From the NCBI RefSeq assembly GCF_025642975.1, contig NZ_JANZKJ010000002.1, forward strand, positions 124,001 to 188,000: a DNA stretch of 64,000 nucleotides, in the 5' to 3' direction. Under the pieces are notes generated by a model. That model saw only the letters and a list, made by a program, of their open reading frames with translations. It searched no databases and had not been told where the DNA came from. This document shows positions 63,745 through 64,000 of the stretch, one piece after another. The translations under genes and the position numbers were made by a program. The number at the start of each line of letters is the position of its first letter. The stretch's first letter is position 1. This DNA comes from Pseudomonas sp. RIT-PI-S (GTDB lineage: Bacteria; Pseudomonadota; Gammaproteobacteria; Pseudomonadales; Pseudomonadaceae).

Positions 63745-64000
63745 TCAATAACCGCTGCCGCCAAACTCCGCGGCGAATTCGAAACCGGGCACGCGGGAAA
63801 TTCCAGTATCCAGCTGCCCGTTCGGGTTCAACCGCAGCCAGCGATATCCCGGTGCGATGCGATCCAGGGAGAAGTCCTCGCTCAGTGGCTTGAACTGCAC
63901 GCAGGTCGACGGCGAAGCCAGCAACCGCACGCCGTTGCGCTCGCGCTCCAATTGTTGATGGATATGCCCCCACAGCACCGCCCGCACTTGCGGGTAACGG
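63745..64000 (-). CDS. cpdA: 3',5'-cyclic-AMP phosphodiesterase (partial, N-terminus beyond window)
   Basis: Only the last 84 or so codons are visible, open to the window edge. The fragment has the calcineurin-type metal motif AVLWGHIHQQLER (GH-x-H), then LASPSTCVQFKPLSEDFSLD and YRWLRLNPNGQLDTGI, as in CpdA. The enzyme hydrolyses cAMP. Identity is also supported by the cpdA-yqiA-parE order. Confidence 0.9.
   Translation of the reverse strand, partial: RYPQVRAVLWGHIHQQLERERNGVRLLASPSTCVQFKPLSEDFSLDRIAPGYRWLRLNPNGQLDTGISRVPGFEFAAEFGGSGY

Noticed and set aside
1..64000. tRNA or rRNA genes
   Set aside because: No cloverleaf with a conserved T-loop or rRNA core sequence was seen in any intergenic gap.

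Overview
The window looks like a chromosomal segment of a Pseudomonas species, most likely of the P. putida or a related group. Base composition is GC-rich with strong third-position GC. Almost every recognisable gene belongs to the fluorescent-pseudomonad gene set, and REP-type palindromes of the Pseudomonas type lie in many intergenic gaps. It is mainly the choline, carnitine, glycine betaine, dimethylglycine, sarcosine and serine catabolic locus, followed by the serB-parC-parE-cpdA block.

Layout. 1-6.6 kb: an OprD-type porin (cut by the window edge), a single-domain response regulator, a secreted retropepsin-like protein, a YihG-type acyltransferase, a DUF2780 protein and the membrane glucose dehydrogenase gcd. 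6.9-8.9 kb: two orphan RHS-core genes with different C-terminal tips, with a decayed copy of the fdhA 3' end between them. 8.9-17.9 kb: the sarcosine and C1 operon glyA-soxBDAG-purU-fdhA. 18-19.9 kb: an AT-rich foreign-looking cassette, a 79-aa protein overlapping an MFS transporter. 19.9-27.4 kb: ltaE, a chemoreceptor, a zapA-like pair, the divergent gbcB/gbcA demethylase and a third RHS-core gene. 27.5-35.7 kb: the dimethylglycine operon (M19-type protein, DUF5943 protein, dgcA, dgcB, etfA, etfB), with a six-copy tandem array between dgcA and dgcB. 36-38 kb: a LprI-like protein and two unrecognised genes. 38-44 kb: cdhR, then caiX-cdhC-cdhA-cdhB, then gbdR. 44.4-53.3 kb: sdaB, the cbcXWV quaternary-amine importer and betIBA. 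53.5-64 kb: serB, an AhpA/Smp-like membrane protein, a PqiC-like lipoprotein, the parE-parC gene group with two envelope genes inside it, yqiA and the end of cpdA.

Together the genes form one pathway. Choline goes to betaine aldehyde (betA) and glycine betaine (betB). Carnitine is bound by caiX and converted to glycine betaine by cdhA, cdhC and cdhB. Glycine betaine goes to dimethylglycine (gbcAB), sarcosine (dgcAB with etfAB) and glycine (soxBDAG). Released C1 units pass through fdhA and purU, glycine goes to serine (glyA), and serine to pyruvate (sdaB). GbdR, CdhR and BetI are the recognisable local regulators.

The parts least explained by known biology are the 85-bp tandem array built from a REP and the last codons of dgcA, the RHS-core cassettes beside a duplicated fdhA end, the 79-aa/MFS cassette, a possible structured RNA or complex operator upstream of the porin, and the two-gene unit at 36.6-38.0 kb.
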